Shown piece by piece: positions 8,133 to 17,622 of a stretch of DNA of 46,735 nt (position 1 is the stretch's first letter; every line of letters starts with the position of its first letter). The notes beneath the pieces are model-generated. The model searched no databases. It was not told the DNA's origin and saw nothing but the letters and a program-made list of their open reading frames with translations. The position numbers and the translations under genes are program-made. Source of the DNA: an uncultured beta proteobacterium (lineage in GTDB: Bacteria > Pseudomonadota > Gammaproteobacteria > Burkholderiales > Burkholderiaceae_C); NCBI GenBank assembly GCA_903873485.1, contig CAIQOO010000157.1, positions 1-46,735 on the forward strand. Reading direction: 5' to 3'.

Positions 8133-9137
8133 ATGCTGCGCTTTCTGCTTACCCGTTTCAGCCTGATCATTCCAACTTTCATTGGCATGACGCTGGTGGC
8201 GTTTTTTCTGATCCGGATGGTGCCGGGCGACCCGATCGAGACGCTGGCCGGTGAGCGCGGCATTGACCCGGTGCGCCACGCCGAACTGCTCAAGGCCTAT
8301 GGGCTGGACCGCCCGGTGCTGGTGCAATACGGCATTTACATTGGCCGGGTGCTGCAAGGCGACCTGGGCAAATCCATCATCACCCATGCGCCGGTGCTCA
8401 ATGAATTTCTGGCACTGTTTCCGGCCACCATCGAACTGGCCCTGTGCGCCATTTTGTTCGCGCTGATCATTGGCATTCCGGCGGGCATTCTGGCGGCGGT
8501 CAAACGCAACACGATTCTTGATCACGGGGTCATGGGGGTGTCGCTGACCGGCTACTCGATGCCGATATTCTGGTGGGGCCTGCTGCTGATTTTGCTGTTT
8601 TCGGTGCAGCTTGACCTGACGCCGGTGTCCGGGCGCATTTCGGTGCAGTACTTTATTGAGCCGGTCACCGGCTTTTTGCTGATCGACACCTGGATGGCGG
8701 GCGAGATGGACGCATTCTGGTCAGCCGCTTCGCACCTGATCTTGCCGACCATCGTGCTCGGCACCAACCCGCTGGCGGTAATTGCCCGCATGACCCGCTC
8801 GGCCATGCTGGAGGTGCTGGGTGAAGACTACATCCGCACCGCCCGCGCCAAGGGTTTGTCCAATTTTCGGGTAGTGGCGCTGCATGCGCTGCGCAATGCC
8901 CTGATTCCGGTGGTCACGGTAATTGGCCTGCAGGTCGGCGTGCTGTTTACCGGCGCCATCCTGACCGAAACCATTTTTTCATGGCCGGGCGTTGGCAAAT
9001 GGATGATAGAAGCAATTGGCCGACGTGACTACCCGGTATTGCAGGGCGGCATGCTGCTGCTGGGCGGCATGGTGATGCTGGTGAATCTGCTGGTCGATGT
9101 GACCTACGGCATCATCAACCCGCGCATTCGGCATTGA
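8133..9137 (+). CDS. dppB: Dipeptide ABC transporter, permease DppB
   Basis: An inner-membrane permease of the peptide/nickel ABC importer family, 334 residues. A first membrane span (LIIPTFIGMTLVAFFLI) is followed by MVPGDP, then the membrane core. The cytoplasmic EAA loop that docks on the ATPases is near residue 235 (EDYIRTARAKGLS..VVALHALRNALIPVV). It ends with the family-typical LLVDVTYGIINPRIR. A TTG codon directly before the ATG at 8133 is also open; the ATG is preferred. It is the first gene of a dppB-C-D-F-A operon. Confidence 0.95.
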   Translation: MLRFLLTRFSLIIPTFIGMTLVAFFLIRMVPGDPIETLAGERGIDPVRHAELLKAYGLDRPVLVQYGIYIGRVLQGDLGKSIITHAPVLNEFLALFPATIELALCAILFALIIGIPAGILAAVKRNTILDHGVMGVSLTGYSMPIFWWGLLLILLFSVQLDLTPVSGRISVQYFIEPVTGFLLIDTWMAGEMDAFWSAASHLILPTIVLGTNPLAVIARMTRSAMLEVLGEDYIRTARAKGLSNFRVVALHALRNALIPVVTVIGLQVGVLFTGAILTETIFSWPGVGKWMIEAIGRRDYPVLQGGMLLLGGMVMLVNLLVDVTYGIINPRIRH

Positions 9138-9151
9138 ACTGGACTTGCACC

Positions 9152-10048
9152 GTGACCACCCTGACCGACTCCACCCATGTTCACATGCCGCGCCACCCGC
9201 TGCGGGAGTTCTGGGACTATTTTCAAACCAACAAGGGCGCGGTGGCGGGCTTGGGCATCGTGGCGGCGGTGCTGCTGCTGGCGGCTTTTGCGCCCTGGAT
9301 TGCGCCCTACCCGCCGGATGCCACCGATGCCAGCGTGTTCCTGACACCGCCGGCCTGGCAAGCCGGCGGCAGCAGCGCACACCTGCTGGGCACCGATGCG
9401 ATTGGCCGCGACATCCTGTCGCGGCTGATTTTTGGTGCCCGACTGTCGTTGACCATTGGCCTGGCGGTGGTGGCGATCTCGGTCGTGCTCGGCACCGTGC
9501 TGGGGCTGACGGCCGGCTATTTCAGGGGGCTGTTCGAAATTGGCGCAATGCGGCTGATGGACATCATCCTGACGCTGCCCAGCCTGTTGCTGGCGATCGT
9601 GATCGTCGCCATTCTGGGCCCGGGCCTGATGAACGCCATGCTGGCGGTGGCAGTGGTGGTGCTGCCGCACTATGTGCGCATCACCCGCGCTGCGGTCATT
9701 TCCGAAATGTCCAAGGACTATGTCACGGCGGCCCGCATGAACGGCGCCGGCCATTGGCGCCTGATGTTCACCGAAGTGCTGCCCAATTGCACGGCGCCGC
9801 TGATTGTGCAGGCCTCGCTGGGTATTTCAACCGCCATTCTGGACGCTGCGGCGCTGGGTTTTTTGGGGCTGGGGGCACAGCCGCCGTCACCCGAATGGGG
9901 CACCATGCTGGCCGATGCACGCGAGTTTGTGCTGCGCGCCTGGTGGGTGGTGACTTTTCCGGGGCTGGCGATTTTGATCACGGTGCTGGCGTTCAACCTG
10001 CTCGGTGACGGTCTGCGCGATGCGTTTGACCCCAAGCTCAAGCGCTGA
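9152..10048 (+). CDS. dppC: Dipeptide ABC transporter, permease DppC
   Basis: The second permease subunit starts with a cytoplasmic [20 protein letters not shown] segment very like E. coli DppC, followed by a first span, the loop [20 protein letters not shown], four or five further spans and the EAA loop ([26 protein letters not shown]). I place the start at GTG 9152, which gives a DppC-like N-terminus. A TTG at 9134 overlapping the dppB stop, and an ATG at 9185, are alternatives. It pairs with DppB to form the membrane channel. Confidence 0.94.
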   Translation: MTTLTDSTHVHMPRHPLREFWDYFQTNKGAVAGLGIVAAVLLLAAFAPWIAPYPPDATDASVFLTPPAWQAGGSSAHLLGTDAIGRDILSRLIFGARLSLTIGLAVVAISVVLGTVLGLTAGYFRGLFEIGAMRLMDIILTLPSLLLAIVIVAILGPGLMNAMLAVAVVVLPHYVRITRAAVISEMSKDYVTAARMNGAGHWRLMFTEVLPNCTAPLIVQASLGISTAILDAAALGFLGLGAQPPSPEWGTMLADAREFVLRAWWVVTFPGLAILITVLAFNLLGDGLRDAFDPKLKR

Positions 10049-10059
10049 AAGACTTCTGT

Positions 10060-11049
10060 ATGGCTCTGCTGGAAATCGAAAACCTGTCGGTGCAGTTCCC
10101 GTCCAAGGCCGGTGTACTGCACGCGGTCGATGGGGTCTCGCTGTCGCTTGACGCCGGTGATGTGCTGGGCATTGTGGGCGAGTCGGGTTCGGGCAAAAGT
10201 GTCACCATGATGGCGCTGATGGGCCTGGTGGCTTTTCCTGGCCGCGTCTCTGCCGACAAGCTGCAATTTGACGGGCACGATTTGCTTCACGGCAGCAGCG
10301 GCGAACACGGCAAACTCATCGGCAAAGACGTGGCGATGATCTTTCAAGACCCAACCACCAGCCTGAACCCGTGTTTTACCATCGGTTTTCAACTCGCCGA
10401 AACCCTCAGGCTGCATTTGAAGCTGGACCACCGGGCCGCCAAAAGGCGCTCGATCGAGTTGCTCGAGCAAGTCGGCATTCCGGCCCCCGAAAGCCGCCTG
10501 AAGGTCTATCCGCACCAGATGTCGGGTGGCATGAACCAGCGCGTGATGATTGCCATGGCAATTGCCTGCAACCCCAAGCTGCTGATAGCCGATGAACCAA
10601 CCACCGCACTCGACGTGACGATTCAGGCGCAAATCCTGGATCTGCTGCGCAATTTGCAAAAAGAACGCAACATGGCGCTGGTGCTGATCACCCACAACAT
10701 GGGCGTGGTGTCCGAAATGGCGCAGCGGGTGGCGGTGATGTATGCCGGCCAGATCATGGAGCAGCGCAGTGCGCACGACATTTTTGAGCTGCCCCAGCAC
10801 CCCTACACCGAAGCACTGATGGCCGCCATGCCCGAGCGCAGCGACGGCCAGTTGCGGCTGGCCACCATTCCCGGCATGGTGCCGGGCTTGTTTGACCGCC
10901 CCACCGGCTGCCTGTTTGCGCCGCGCTGCACTTATGCCGCCAACCATTGCCGGGCGCAGCGCCCAAGCCTGCGCGACTGGCAAAGTGGCATGGTGCGCTG
11001 CCATTACCCGCTCGAAGCAGTGCCGCTGACCCCGGAGCTGGCCGCATGA
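10060..11049 (+). CDS. dppD: Dipeptide ABC transporter, ATP-binding subunit DppD
   Basis: An ABC ATPase of 329 residues with Walker [10 protein letters not shown]-loop [10 protein letters not shown], signature MSGGMNQR, Walker [13 protein letters not shown] and H-loop LITHNMG. The C-terminal extension ([15 protein letters not shown]) contains the Cys-rich oligopeptide/dipeptide-transporter motif seen in DppD/OppD. It starts 11 bp after dppC and its stop overlaps the dppF start as ATGA, so coupled translation is expected. Confidence 0.95.
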   Translation: MALLEIENLSVQFPSKAGVLHAVDGVSLSLDAGDVLGIVGESGSGKSVTMMALMGLVAFPGRVSADKLQFDGHDLLHGSSGEHGKLIGKDVAMIFQDPTTSLNPCFTIGFQLAETLRLHLKLDHRAAKRRSIELLEQVGIPAPESRLKVYPHQMSGGMNQRVMIAMAIACNPKLLIADEPTTALDVTIQAQILDLLRNLQKERNMALVLITHNMGVVSEMAQRVAVMYAGQIMEQRSAHDIFELPQHPYTEALMAAMPERSDGQLRLATIPGMVPGLFDRPTGCLFAPRCTYAANHCRAQRPSLRDWQSGMVRCHYPLEAVPLTPELAA

Positions 11050-12068
11050 GCGCCACGTCGGCCCCAAGCCCGGCCATTCAACCGGTGGTGCTGGCGCGCA
11101 ACCTGACACAGGTCTATAAGATCAGTCGCGGCATGTTTCATGCGCCCGACCATCTGCAAGCCGTCAGCGGCGTGTCTTTTTCTGTCAACCCCGGCAAGAC
11201 GCTGGCGGTGGTGGGTGAGTCGGGTTGCGGCAAATCCACCCTGGCGCGCATGGTGTCGCTGATCGAAACCCCAAGCTCGGGCGAGTTGCGGCTAGGCCAG
11301 GTCGATGTGGTCAAGGCCAGCGGCAAACAGCGCCAGGCGCTGCGGCGCACCGTGCAACTGGTGTTTCAAAATCCGTTTGGCTCGCTCAACCCGCGAAAAA
11401 AAATCGGTGCCATTCTGGAGTCGCCACTCGAAATCAACACCGATCTGAGCGCGCCGGAGCGCGCCAAAAAAGCCCGCGACATGCTGGCCTTAGTCGGTTT
11501 GCGCCCCGAGCACTATGACCGTTACCCGCACATGTTCTCTGGCGGTCAGCGCCAGCGCATTGCGATTGCGCGTGCGCTGATGCTGCGGCCCGGCCTGATC
11601 GTCGCCGACGAGCCGGTGTCGGCGCTGGACGTGTCGATCCAGGCCCAGGTACTCAATTTGCTGGCCGATTTGCAGCAAGAGCTGGGGCTGGCCTACCTGT
11701 TTATTTCGCACGACTTGGGGGTGGTGCGCCATATTGCCCACGAAGTGCTGGTGATGTACCTGGGCCACGCGGTCGAGCAAGGCGACAAAAAAACCCTGTT
11801 TGCCCAGCCGCTGCACCCCTACACCCAGGCCTTGCTGGCCTCAACCCCCGGCATTGTCGGCACGGGTACCGCCAAACAGCGCCTGGTGCTCAAGGGTGAG
11901 CTGCCATCACCGCTGAACCCGCCCAGCGGCTGCGTGTTTTCAACCCGCTGCCCGCATGTCAGTGCCCAATGCCAGGCCGAACGACCGGCTTTGCGCGAGC
12001 TGGCCGGTCGGCAGGTCGCCTGCCATCTGGCTGAACAATTTATCCAACCCGCTGCCGCGCAGCATTAA
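11046..12068 (+). CDS. dppF: Dipeptide ABC transporter, ATP-binding subunit DppF
   Basis: The partner ATPase of DppD, 340 residues: Walker [10 protein letters not shown]-loop [10 protein letters not shown], signature FSGGQRQR, Walker [14 protein letters not shown]-loop FISHDLG and a C-terminal [15 protein letters not shown]ys motif. The ATG at 11046 overlaps the dppD stop as ATGA; a longer in-frame reading from 10947 would lie inside dppD and is unlikely. dppA follows 19 bp downstream. Confidence 0.95.
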   Translation: MSATSAPSPAIQPVVLARNLTQVYKISRGMFHAPDHLQAVSGVSFSVNPGKTLAVVGESGCGKSTLARMVSLIETPSSGELRLGQVDVVKASGKQRQALRRTVQLVFQNPFGSLNPRKKIGAILESPLEINTDLSAPERAKKARDMLALVGLRPEHYDRYPHMFSGGQRQRIAIARALMLRPGLIVADEPVSALDVSIQAQVLNLLADLQQELGLAYLFISHDLGVVRHIAHEVLVMYLGHAVEQGDKKTLFAQPLHPYTQALLASTPGIVGTGTAKQRLVLKGELPSPLNPPSGCVFSTRCPHVSAQCQAERPALRELAGRQVACHLAEQFIQPAAAQH

Positions 12069-12087
12069 CCTGTCAGGAGTCCACAAG

Positions 12088-13707
12088 ATGACGATTTCAA
12101 CCCCCAAGTTCCCGCTCAAACGCAGTGCGCTGTATGCGCTGGCACTGCCGGCGCTGCTGGCCTGGTCGCCGCTGTCGGCCAAAACGCTGGTCTATTGCTC
12201 TGAAGGCAGCCCGGAAAATTTTGCCCCCAGCATCAACACCACCGGCACCTCATTTGATGCCAGCGAGCAGATTTACGACAACATCGTTGATTTTGAGCGC
12301 GGCGGCACCAAAGTGGTGCCGGGTCTGGCCGAAAAATGGGATGTCTCCAAAGATGGCCTGGAATACACCTTTCATCTGCGCAAAGGGGTGAAATGGCATT
12401 CCAACAAAAACTTCAAGCCCAGCCGTGACTTCAATGCCGACGACATCCTGTTCATGTTTGAGCGTCAATGGAAAGAAAACGACCCCTACTTCAAGGTCAC
12501 CAGTTCCAACCACGCCTATTTTGGCGACATGGGCATGCCCAAGCTGCTGAAATCGGTCGATAAAGTCGATGACTACACCGTCAAGATTGTGCTGAACTCG
12601 CCCGAGGCACCGTTCCTGTCAAACCTGGCCATGCAGTATGCCGGCGTTCAGTCGAAGGAATACGCGATCGCCATGCTCAAGGCGGGCACCCCCGAAAAGC
12701 TCGACCAGGAGCCGCTCGGCACCGGCCCCTTCATGCTGGTGCAATACCAGAAAGATGCCATCATTCGCTACAAGGCCAACCCCCAGTATTGGGCTGGCAA
12801 GGCCAAGATTGACGACCTGATCTTCTCGATCACGCCCGATGCCTCGGTGCGCTGGGCCAAGCTGCAAAAGGGCGAATGCCATGTCATGCCCTACCCCAAC
12901 CCGGCTGACCTGCCCGCCATTCGCAAGGATGCCAATGTGGTGGTGCTGGAGCAACCCGGCCTGAACATCGGCTACCTGGCCTACAACACCACCAAAAAAC
13001 CGTTTGACGATGTGCGGGTGCGCAAGGCGGTCAACATGGCGATCGACAAGAAAGCCATTGTCGATGCGGTCTATCTGGGCACCGGTGTGCCGGCCACCAA
13101 CCCGATTCCGCCGACCCAGTGGTCTTACAACAAGGCCATCAAGGACGACGCGTTTGACCCGGCCGCCGCCAAAAAGCTGCTGGCCGAAGCCGGTCTGGCC
13201 AATGGCTTTAGCACCGATCTGTGGGCCATGCCGGTGCAGCGCCCCTACAACCCGAACGCCAAGCGCATCGCCGAACTGATGCAGGCCGACCTGGCCAAGG
13301 TCGGCATCAAGGCCGAAATCAAGAGTTTTGAATGGGGCGAGTACCGCAAGCGCATGCAGGCCGGCGAACACCAGATGGGCATGCTGGGCTGGACCGGCGA
13401 CAACGGCGATCCGGACAACTTCCTGCACACCCTGCTGGGCTGCGACTCGGCCAAGGCTGGCGGCAGCAATGTCGCCAAGTTCTGCCACAAGCCGTTTGAC
13501 GACCTGGTGGTCAAGGCGAAAACCGTGACCGACCCGGCCGAGCGCACCAAGCTGTATGAACAAGCCCAGGTGATCTTCAAGCAGCAAGCCCCCTGGTTCA
13601 CCATTGCCCATGCGGTGCAGATCAAGCCGGTGCGCAAAGAAGTCATCGGCTTCAAGCTCAGTCCGTTTGGCCGGCACAGTTTTTACGGTGTCGATATGAC
13701 CAAGTAA
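12088..13707 (+). CDS. dppA: Periplasmic dipeptide-binding protein DppA
   Basis: A 539-residue family-5 solute-binding protein that delivers peptides to DppBC. Residues 1-30 are a signal peptide with basic start, hydrophobic core and SLA-type cleavage region (PLSAKTLVY). The mature part has [37 protein letters not shown], and [12 protein letters not shown], the segment that in E. coli DppA holds the Asp contacting the peptide amino group. The start is fixed by AGGAG at 12075-12079. The binding protein comes last in the operon (BCDF-A), unlike E. coli dppABCDF. A strong terminator follows. Confidence 0.95.
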   Translation: MTISTPKFPLKRSALYALALPALLAWSPLSAKTLVYCSEGSPENFAPSINTTGTSFDASEQIYDNIVDFERGGTKVVPGLAEKWDVSKDGLEYTFHLRKGVKWHSNKNFKPSRDFNADDILFMFERQWKENDPYFKVTSSNHAYFGDMGMPKLLKSVDKVDDYTVKIVLNSPEAPFLSNLAMQYAGVQSKEYAIAMLKAGTPEKLDQEPLGTGPFMLVQYQKDAIIRYKANPQYWAGKAKIDDLIFSITPDASVRWAKLQKGECHVMPYPNPADLPAIRKDANVVVLEQPGLNIGYLAYNTTKKPFDDVRVRKAVNMAIDKKAIVDAVYLGTGVPATNPIPPTQWSYNKAIKDDAFDPAAAKKLLAEAGLANGFSTDLWAMPVQRPYNPNAKRIAELMQADLAKVGIKAEIKSFEWGEYRKRMQAGEHQMGMLGWTGDNGDPDNFLHTLLGCDSAKAGGSNVAKFCHKPFDDLVVKAKTVTDPAERTKLYEQAQVIFKQQAPWFTIAHAVQIKPVRKEVIGFKLSPFGRHSFYGVDMTK

Positions 13708-13730
13708 ACCGTTTCCGATGTCAGTTCAAG

Positions 13731-13753
13731 AGCCGGCGCAAGCCGGCTTTTTT
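13731..13753 (+). terminator. Strong Rho-independent terminator after dppA
   Basis: A perfect 7-bp stem AGCCGGC / GCCGGCT closes a GCAA loop, followed by six T residues. It lies 24 bp after the dppA stop and closes the dpp operon. Confidence 0.93.
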
Positions 13754-13762
13754 ATGAATGAA

Positions 13763-13815
13763 ATAAGGCTCTGGCCCTTGTCAGCAAAGCGCTGATAGCT
13801 ATTATTTATATAGTA
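13763..13815 (+). repeat. Copy C of the ~50-bp dispersed repeat
   Basis: AAGGCTCTGGCCCTTGTCAG, then AAGCGCTGATAGCTAT and an AT-rich end (TATTTATATAGTA). It lies directly after the dppA terminator and before the convergent MFS gene. Confidence 0.85.
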
Positions 13816-13877
13816 TCGAAAAACACCGGCACGGCCCTGTTGTCAGGCAACGCCAGCAGCGCCGGGCCTGCCGCCCG

Positions 13878-15104
13878 TCAGGCAGGCGGCAGCACTGTTT
13901 CGGTTCGCCGCCCCACTCCCAACGCGGCCACCACACTCAACAACAGCACCGCCGCTGCGCCGAGCAGCGTGGCACCATACCAGCCGCGGTCCATGAAGGC
14001 GCCAAAAATGATCGGCGAGATCGCAAAACCGGTGTCCAGGCCCGAATAGACCAGCCCATAGACCCGGCCAGTGGCTCCTTTGGGGGCGGCTTTTTTGATC
14101 ATCATGTCGCGCGATGGGCCACCGATGCCGACGGCAAAACCGGTCGCCGCCAGCACCATCATGGTCAGTGTCGGCCCAAACAGGCCGGTGCCGCACAGCG
14201 CCAGCAACATGGCGGCGACCGACATCGACAGTGCCACCACGCGGTCGCTGTGCCGCGAGGTGGCGGCGACAAAACCACCGATAAATATGCCCAGCGCGCC
14301 ACACAGCATATAGGCGGTGATGGTCAGGGTGGCGGTTTCAAAACTGATGCCGTGCATCGCCTTGAGAATCGACACGGCAAAACTCTGCACCACCGCCAGC
14401 GTCATGGTCGAGAGCAAGAAGAAGGCAAAACACCACCACACCACCGGCAGTTTCATAAACGCCATGCTGTGCTCGACCGGGTTATCGGGGTGGTGCCGCA
14501 CAGTGTGGGTGAGCAACTTGTCGCGCTGCAACAGCATCAGCAGCAAAATGCCGGCATACATCAGCGCAGCGGCCAGATAGGCGGTACGCCAGTGGTACCA
14601 GGCACTGATGCCGGCAAAAAACACCGGCGCTGCCGCCCAGCCGAGGTTGCCGGTCAAACCATGCACGCTGAACGCATGACCGAGCCGGGCGACCGAAACA
14701 CGCTGGTTCAAGATGGTGAAGTCCACCGGGTGAAATGTGGCATTGCCCAGCCCGGCCAGCGCCGCCACGCCAAACAGCGCGGCATAACTCGTCACCATCG
14801 ATGCCGCCAGACAGGCGACAACAAACAAACCCAGCGCCAAAAACAGCATCGGCCGGGCACCGACTTTGTCCACCGCAAACCCGGCTGCCGCCTGCCCGAG
14901 GCCCGACACCACAAAAAAAGTGCTCATCAGCAGCCCCACCTGCGAATAGCTCAGGCCAAATTCGGTCATGAACACCGGAAACATCAGTGGCAGCAGCAAA
15001 TGCCCAAAATGCGATGCCGCATGGGCCAGCCCGACCAGCCCAATGATGGCGGCATCTTGTTGCAGCGGAGCGGATGGGGGCAGAGCTTGGGGCGCGGTTG
15101 TCAT
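13878..15104 (-). CDS. Major facilitator superfamily transporter
   Basis: A 408-residue membrane protein with about 12 predicted spans. The loop 2-3 region carries the MFS motif-A-like GFAVDKVGARPML. The N-terminal half also has LAGLGNATFHPVDFTILNQ and VHGLTGNLGWAAAPVFF, as in FsmR-like efflux proteins; the C-terminal half has GIGGPSRDMMIKKAAPKGATGRVYG. The substrate is unknown. It is monocistronic and convergent with dpp, with a dispersed repeat on each side. Confidence 0.88.
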   Translation of the reverse strand: MTTAPQALPPSAPLQQDAAIIGLVGLAHAASHFGHLLLPLMFPVFMTEFGLSYSQVGLLMSTFFVVSGLGQAAAGFAVDKVGARPMLFLALGLFVVACLAASMVTSYAALFGVAALAGLGNATFHPVDFTILNQRVSVARLGHAFSVHGLTGNLGWAAAPVFFAGISAWYHWRTAYLAAALMYAGILLLMLLQRDKLLTHTVRHHPDNPVEHSMAFMKLPVVWWCFAFFLLSTMTLAVVQSFAVSILKAMHGISFETATLTITAYMLCGALGIFIGGFVAATSRHSDRVVALSMSVAAMLLALCGTGLFGPTLTMMVLAATGFAVGIGGPSRDMMIKKAAPKGATGRVYGLVYSGLDTGFAISPIIFGAFMDRGWYGATLLGAAAVLLLSVVAALGVGRRTETVLPPA

Positions 15105-15210
15105 GCGGCCATGTTAACGGTGCGCCGCTGCCGCCGCTGCCGGTCAGATCATGGCCGGTCATTTTGCCGTGCGGGATGGCGGCTGCCGAATTGGCGAAAT
15201 GTGGATGATT

Positions 15211-15262
15211 TTGGCCTCTAGCCCTTACTGGACGTGCGCTAGCAGCTATCTATTTTGATAAT
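15211..15262 (+). repeat. Copy D of the ~50-bp dispersed repeat
   Basis: TTGGCCTCTAGCCCTTACTG, then GTGCGCTAGCAGCTATCTATTTTGATAA. One of the best-preserved copies. It lies in the 250-bp divergent region between the MFS gene and the cyclase gene, where I see no other feature. Confidence 0.9.
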
Positions 15263-15355
15263 TCCAGGCAACCCTGCCGTGTCCCGGTTGGCAGCCCTGA
15301 AATGTGCCGATGCCTGCTGCATCGCGGTTTGCTAGGTACATTAGTCACTGTGATC

Positions 15356-17527
15356 ATGCTGAACCTGAAAGAGAAAACCATCACCTTGCGTCGCTGGCTC
15401 AACTGGAGCCTGAACCTGCTGGCACCGCTGCTGGCGGTGATGGCTGGTGCCGGGCTGTTGCTGATTGATCCGCCTTTGACACAGACCTTGCGCCAGTCGG
15501 TGTTTGACCAGTACCAGCGCGTCTATCCCCGGGTCTATCAGCCGGTGCCGGTGCGGATCATTGATATTGACGAAGACAGCCTGAACAAAATCGGCCAGTG
15601 GCCCTGGCCTCGCACCCGCATTGCCGAACTGGTTGAGCGCCTGCGCGCAGCCGGGGTGGCGGCAATAGGCTTTGACGTGCTGTTTGCCGAGCCGGACCGG
15701 ACCTCGCCCAAAGCCATGCTCAATATCTGGAACCTGCCCGAGGCAACCCGCCGCGATATCGCCAGTTTGCCAGACCATGATGAAGGCTTGGCCAAAACCC
15801 TGCAGCCGGGCGGTGTGGTGCTGGGTTTTGCGCTGGAGCGCGACGGCAGCGGCGCCCCGTTACCCGCCGCAAAGCACCGTTTTCTCAATATTGGCGCGTC
15901 AGCATTGCCTTTTCTCCATCCATTTTCCAGGGCCGTGCCCTCGTTGCCGCTGCTCAGCGCAGCGGCGGCAGGCAACGGCGCCCTGACCTTTGTGCCTGAC
16001 AACGACGGTGTGGTGCGCCGGGTGCCGCTGCTGCTGCGCCTGGGAGATACGCTGGTGCCATCGCTGGTGTCTGAACTGCTGCGGGTCGGGCTTGGGGAAC
16101 AAAACTACTTGGTGCGCACGTCTTCGGTGCCTGGGGTGGGATTGACCGAGGTGAAAGTGGGACAACTGACCATGCCAACCACAGCCAGCGGCGAGGTCTG
16201 GATTCATTACACCGGCCCGGTCAGGCAACGCACCCTGCCGGCCTGGAAGCTATTTTCCCAAACCGTGCCAGATGCTGATTTGAAGGGTCATCTGGTGCTG
16301 GTGGGTACCTCGGCGCAGGGCTTGATGGATTTGCGTTTCAGCCCCTTGGGCGGTGTCATGCCTGGCGTGGAGGCGCATGCGCAGATGCTTGAGCAGGCGC
16401 TGTCTGGCAGTTTCCTGTACCGCCCGGCCTGGGCCAATTCGATTGAAGCCCTGACCCTGGTCATCGGTGGTCTGGTGCTGGGTGCGCTGGCTCTGACAAC
16501 CGGTGCGCTGGTGTCGGCTTTTGCTGCCTTGCTAAGTATTGGCCTGATTGTCGCGGCTGGCTGGCTGGCGTTCATCCATTTCAGTTGGCTGCTGGACCCG
16601 GTGACGCCGGCACTGGGCATGGTTGCGGCATTTGTGCTCTCCAGCGTGATCCATCACCGCTCCAGCGAGCGGCGCCAGCGCTTTGTGCGGGCGGCGTTTT
16701 CGCGATATGTATCGCCCAATCTGGTGACGCATATTGTGGAACATCCGACCGAGCTTGAACTCGGTGGACGGCGGCAGGATTGCAGTTTTGTTTTCACTGA
16801 CCTAGCCGGTTTCACCAGCCTGATGGAAACAATCGACCCAGGTGCTGCGGTGGCCCTGCTCAACGCCTACCTGGATGACATGATCGGCATTGCCTTTGCC
16901 CACAACGGAACCCTCGACCGCATCGTTGGTGATGCCGTGGCGATCATGTTTTCGGCACCGCTGCCGCAGCCCGATCACCAGCAACGGGCACTGGACTGCG
17001 CCATCGCCATGCAGCGCTTTGCCGCGCGTTACTCGGCTGATTTGAAGGCCCAGGGCATTGCCTTTGGCGACACCCGCATCGGTGTCCACACCGGCGAGGT
17101 GATTGTTGGCAACTTTGGCGGATCGACCATTTTTGACTACCGTGCACTTGGAGACCCGGTCAATACTGCGTCAAGATTGGAAGGCGCCAACAAGCACATT
17201 GGCACCCGCATTTGCGTGTCAGAGGCCACTTTATCGGGCTGCACCGGCATCGTGGTGCGGCCGGTGGGGCGGCTGGTGCTCAAGGGCAAGTCGCAAGCCT
17301 TGCGGGTGTTTCAACCAATTCATGACGGTCTGGAGATAGCCGGGGCAGCGCCGGACGACCCGCAGTACGCCGCCGCTTACGCGCTGTTGACGCAAGACGC
17401 TGAAGCCGCCTTGCCGGCTTTTGTGCAACTGGCAGAAACCCGTCCGGCCGACCCGCTGGTCAAGCTGCACTTGCGCCGGCTGCAACAACATCAGACCGGT
17501 GACCTGATCGTGATGACGGAAAAGTAA
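15356..17527 (+). CDS. CHASE2-domain adenylate/guanylate cyclase
   Basis: A membrane sensor-cyclase of 723 residues from the ATG at 15356 (an in-frame ATG at 15302 would add 18). An N-terminal span is followed by a periplasmic CHASE2 domain (VRIIDIDEDSLNKIGQWPWPR, IGFDVLFAEPDR, VLVGTSAQGLMDLRFSPLGGVMPGVE). Three membrane spans come next, then a class III cyclase domain from about residue 475 (FTDLAGFT, VGDAVAIMF near 525, GVHTGEVIVGNFGG, YRALGDPVNTASRLEG near 597). Both metal-site Asp residues are present. The base-selecting positions are unusual: Arg in LDRIVGD where Lys is typical and Arg in FDYRALGD where Thr or Asp is typical. Whether it makes cAMP, cGMP or neither is therefore open. Confidence 0.9.
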   Translation: MLNLKEKTITLRRWLNWSLNLLAPLLAVMAGAGLLLIDPPLTQTLRQSVFDQYQRVYPRVYQPVPVRIIDIDEDSLNKIGQWPWPRTRIAELVERLRAAGVAAIGFDVLFAEPDRTSPKAMLNIWNLPEATRRDIASLPDHDEGLAKTLQPGGVVLGFALERDGSGAPLPAAKHRFLNIGASALPFLHPFSRAVPSLPLLSAAAAGNGALTFVPDNDGVVRRVPLLLRLGDTLVPSLVSELLRVGLGEQNYLVRTSSVPGVGLTEVKVGQLTMPTTASGEVWIHYTGPVRQRTLPAWKLFSQTVPDADLKGHLVLVGTSAQGLMDLRFSPLGGVMPGVEAHAQMLEQALSGSFLYRPAWANSIEALTLVIGGLVLGALALTTGALVSAFAALLSIGLIVAAGWLAFIHFSWLLDPVTPALGMVAAFVLSSVIHHRSSERRQRFVRAAFSRYVSPNLVTHIVEHPTELELGGRRQDCSFVFTDLAGFTSLMETIDPGAAVALLNAYLDDMIGIAFAHNGTLDRIVGDAVAIMFSAPLPQPDHQQRALDCAIAMQRFAARYSADLKAQGIAFGDTRIGVHTGEVIVGNFGGSTIFDYRALGDPVNTASRLEGANKHIGTRICVSEATLSGCTGIVVRPVGRLVLKGKSQALRVFQPIHDGLEIAGAAPDDPQYAAAYALLTQDAEAALPAFVQLAETRPADPLVKLHLRRLQQHQTGDLIVMTEK

Positions 17528-17622
17528 AGAGGTGGTGTTGCATCAATAAGCTCCGGCTTCCTGATCCGCTGAGGGAAAAAGGCGAACTCATAAGATTACT
17601 AACCATATGATTTCAAATGAAA

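Noticed and set aside
9718-11109. Minus-strand open frame opposite dppC-dppD
   Set aside because: Antisense to two obvious dpp genes; composition and lack of domains indicate a shadow.
17528-17622. Gap between the cyclase and the orphan gene as a small RNA or tRNA
   Set aside because: No tRNA-like fold, terminator or promoter could be recognised by eye.
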